Assembly: GCF_001570765.1 (NCBI RefSeq)
Contig: NZ_BCSH01000007.1
Location: 1-64,000 of the forward strand
Reading direction: 5' to 3'
Source of the DNA: Nocardiopsis listeri NBRC 13360
Lineage (GTDB): Bacteria > Actinomycetota > Actinomycetes > Streptosporangiales > Streptosporangiaceae
DNA: 64,000 bases
Shown here: positions 62,609-64,000 of the stretch, piece by piece
Layout: each line of letters opens with the position of its first letter
Numbering within the stretch: position 1 is the stretch's first letter
Notes under the pieces: model-generated
Told to the model about the DNA's origin: nothing
Seen by the model: the letters and a program-made list of their open reading frames with translations, nothing else
Database searches by the model: none
Translations under genes and position numbers: made by a program

Positions 62609-62896
62609 ATGAACACACCCCTCCCTCAACCCCGGTCCACCTCACAGTTCTACCTCCAGTCGATCATCGCCTTCGCGGTGTCCACCGTCGGTGTCGGTGC
62701 CGGAATCATCTTCTTGCCCGTCGACCTGTGGATGCGCGCCTTCCTGGGCATGAGCGTGCTGTTCGTGATCACGTCCGCGTTCACCCTGGCCAAGTGCGTG
62801 CGGGACCGCCAGGACGACGAGATCGCGGCCGAGCAGGCACAGCTGTACCAGCAGATGCCGATCTGGCAAGGAGACCCCGCCCGACAGCGCGGTTGA
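62609..62896 (+). CDS. YiaA/YiaB two-helix membrane protein (95 aa)
   Basis: A small YiaAB-domain membrane protein: two helices ('FYLQSIIAFAVSTVGVGAGI' and 'MRAFLGMSVLFVITSAFTLA') are separated by a short loop, then a polar, Gln-rich cytoplasmic end 'EQAQLYQQMPIWQGD'. Function unknown, though the family is common in proteobacteria and actinobacteria. ATG 62609 starts it. A terminator hairpin follows the stop. Confidence 0.85.
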   Translation: MNTPLPQPRSTSQFYLQSIIAFAVSTVGVGAGIIFLPVDLWMRAFLGMSVLFVITSAFTLAKCVRDRQDDEIAAEQAQLYQQMPIWQGDPARQRG

Positions 62897-62908
62897 GAGG
62901 TCCCAGCA

Positions 62909-62938
62909 GTGGGCACCGTGGGGAAGCGCGGTGCCCAC
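62909..62938 (+). terminator. Terminator after the YiaAB gene
   Basis: GTGGGCACCG (62909-62918) pairs with CGGTGCCCAC (62929-62938) around a GC/A-rich loop, 12 bp after the stop codon. Confidence 0.7.
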
Positions 62939-63118
62939 ACGCGTGTCCCGGGACGGGATTCCCGCGGGGACCGCCGATGAGATCGCTATCAGGCAGGTGA
63001 GGACTACCCTCTGCACGGTTATGGAAAGTATTCGTAGTAAAGTCCCCGCAGTCTGTTGAAGGCCAAACATCGGAGCGTGTTCGGCCACGTCAGCGTTGCG
63101 TTCTCGCATGCCTTGGAC

Positions 63119-63144
63119 CCGTTGGGCACCGTGGTGCCCGACGG
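63119..63144 (+). other. Leader hairpin before the sugar porter gene
   Basis: TTGGGCACC and GGTGCCCGA form a stem in the 280-bp region before the porter gene, about 35 bp upstream of its start codon. It could be an attenuator, a regulator-binding dyad or the terminator of an unseen small transcript. The same GGGCACCGTGG string occurs in the preceding terminator. Confidence 0.4.
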
Positions 63145-63177
63145 GAACTCAGGTGTGCCCGGGGGAAGGAGCTCCAA

Positions 63178-64000
63178 GTGAGCCATGCCAGCACGGGCGG
63201 GGTGGGCCACCAGGACGGTGGTGCCAACCTCGCCCACGTGACCATGATCGCGGCGGCCGCCGCGATGGGCGGTTTCCTGTTCGGTTACGACAGCGCCGTC
63301 ATCAACGGCGCCGTCGACGCCATCCAGGAACGCTTCCATGTGGGTCCGGGGGTCCTCGGATTCACCATCGCCGCCGCTCTGCTCGGATGTGTGGTGGGCG
63401 CGGGCACGGCCGGCAACATCGCCGACCGCCTCGGCCGCATCCGTGTCATGCAGATCGCCGGTGTCCTCTTCGCGATCAGCGCGATCGGCTCGGCGCTGCC
63501 CTTCAGCGTGTGGGACCTGACCGTCTGGCGGATCGTGGGCGGTGTGGCCATCGGTATGGCCTCGGTGATCGCGCCCACCTACATCGCCGAGGTCTCTCCG
63601 GCGGCCTACCGCGGACGCCTGGCCTCACTGCAGCAGCTGGCCATCGTGCTGGGCATCGCCGCCTCCCAGCTGGTCAACTACGCCATCGCCGCGGGAGCCG
63701 GTGGCAGCGCGCACAACGCGATCGGCCCGATCCAGGCCTGGCAGTGGATGCTGGCCGTGGAGGTGCTGCCCGCCCTGATCTACCTGGGGCTGAGCCTGGT
63801 CATCCCCGAATCGCCCCGATACCTGGTGCGGGTCGGCAAGACCGATCAGGCCCGCAAGATCCTGGCCGAGGTCGAGGGCGGCGGAGACGAGCGCGTCGAC
63901 GGGCGCATCAACGAGATCCGCGAGGCGCTGGGCTCGGAGGTGCGGCCCAAACTCCGCGACCTGACCGGACGCTACGGTCTGTTGCCCATCGTGTGGATCG
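63178..64000 (+). CDS. Sugar porter (MFS, GlcP/XylE type), runs off the window end
   Basis: A sugar porter family MFS protein; the first 274 codons are in the window. 'MGGFLFGYDSAVINGAVDAI' is helix 1 with the hexose-binding GYD motif, 'GNIADRLGRIRVMQIAGVLF' the GRR-type loop, 'EVSPAAYRGRLASLQQLAIV' the family signature and 'IPESPRYLVRVGKTDQARKI' the PESPRYL motif. It likely imports glucose or xylose by proton symport. GTG 63178 follows GGAAGGAG. The gene is incomplete only because the window ends. Confidence 0.93.
   Translation, partial: MSHASTGGVGHQDGGANLAHVTMIAAAAAMGGFLFGYDSAVINGAVDAIQERFHVGPGVLGFTIAAALLGCVVGAGTAGNIADRLGRIRVMQIAGVLFAISAIGSALPFSVWDLTVWRIVGGVAIGMASVIAPTYIAEVSPAAYRGRLASLQQLAIVLGIAASQLVNYAIAAGAGGSAHNAIGPIQAWQWMLAVEVLPALIYLGLSLVIPESPRYLVRVGKTDQARKILAEVEGGGDERVDGRINEIREALGSEVRPKLRDLTGRYGLLPIVWI

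Overview
The window reads as the chromosome of a high-GC actinomycete, probably Nocardiopsis or a close Streptosporangiales relative. The signs are very GC-rich third codon positions, frequent GTG starts, 1-4 nt gene overlaps, and families typical of such genomes: a DUF397/DUF5753 remnant, a CGNR zinc finger, a two-headed MerR regulator, a DrrAB-type exporter, and an NSS transporter with its tiny MetS subunit. Genus is an inference from gene content; no rRNA or tRNA gene was seen.

Layout. 0-4.7 kb: end of an AraC-type reading frame at the window edge, a coupled nucleotidyltransferase/GNAT pair, and an alpha/beta hydrolase-DrrA-DrrB export operon. 4.7-16.2 kb: NAD(P)-binding protein, FAD-linked oxidase, tandem MerR, PfpI protease-like protein, HIT protein, MetP/MetS amino-acid importer, ribonuclease Z and an EamA exporter, mixed with wrecks (a phosphatase remnant and a twice-frameshifted DUF2804 gene). 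16.4-18.7 kb: a Gfo/Idh oxidoreductase, then broken genes and a truncated XRE/DUF397 pair. 18.7-33 kb: phosphotransferase, erythromycin esterase, a secreted crystallin-fold protein, a small regulator/membrane operon with a perfect palindromic operator, acetyltransferase, DinB, aldo/keto reductase, a replication-initiator-like protein preceded by a hairpin-rich leader, and gdhA. 32.6-36 kb: divergent TetR and UvrA-like drug-resistance ATPase. 36.5-45 kb: tandem crcB fluoride channels, acyltransferase operon, ABC exporter and quinone oxidoreductase that appear to share one MerR-type promoter architecture. 45-52.6 kb: phosphatase, membrane sensor domain, TetR/GAP pair, GNAT, MarR, methyltransferase, excisionase-like HTH and FhuF-like protein. 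52.7-55.8 kb: histidine kinase, response regulator and a DUF4097 surface protein in one coupled operon. 56-64 kb: metabolic and regulatory genes (Gfo/Idh, Clp-N, WYL, MFS, CGNR), a truncated D-amino-acid oxidase-like gene, and the start of a sugar porter.

Recurring theme. Resistance and export functions sit next to dedicated local regulators (TetR/UvrA-like, MerR/quinone reductase/ABC, TetR/GAP, CGNR/MFS). No biosynthetic gene cluster, CRISPR array, intact insertion sequence or prophage is visible, but at least seven genes are truncated or frameshifted, two of them at C/G homopolymers. I did not find a clearly undescribed system. The most interesting non-coding signals are the paired 19-bp-spacer MerR promoters (42.7 and 44.6 kb), the nested hairpin region at 28.2-28.45 kb upstream of the replication-like gene, and an apparent change of strand composition near 15 kb.
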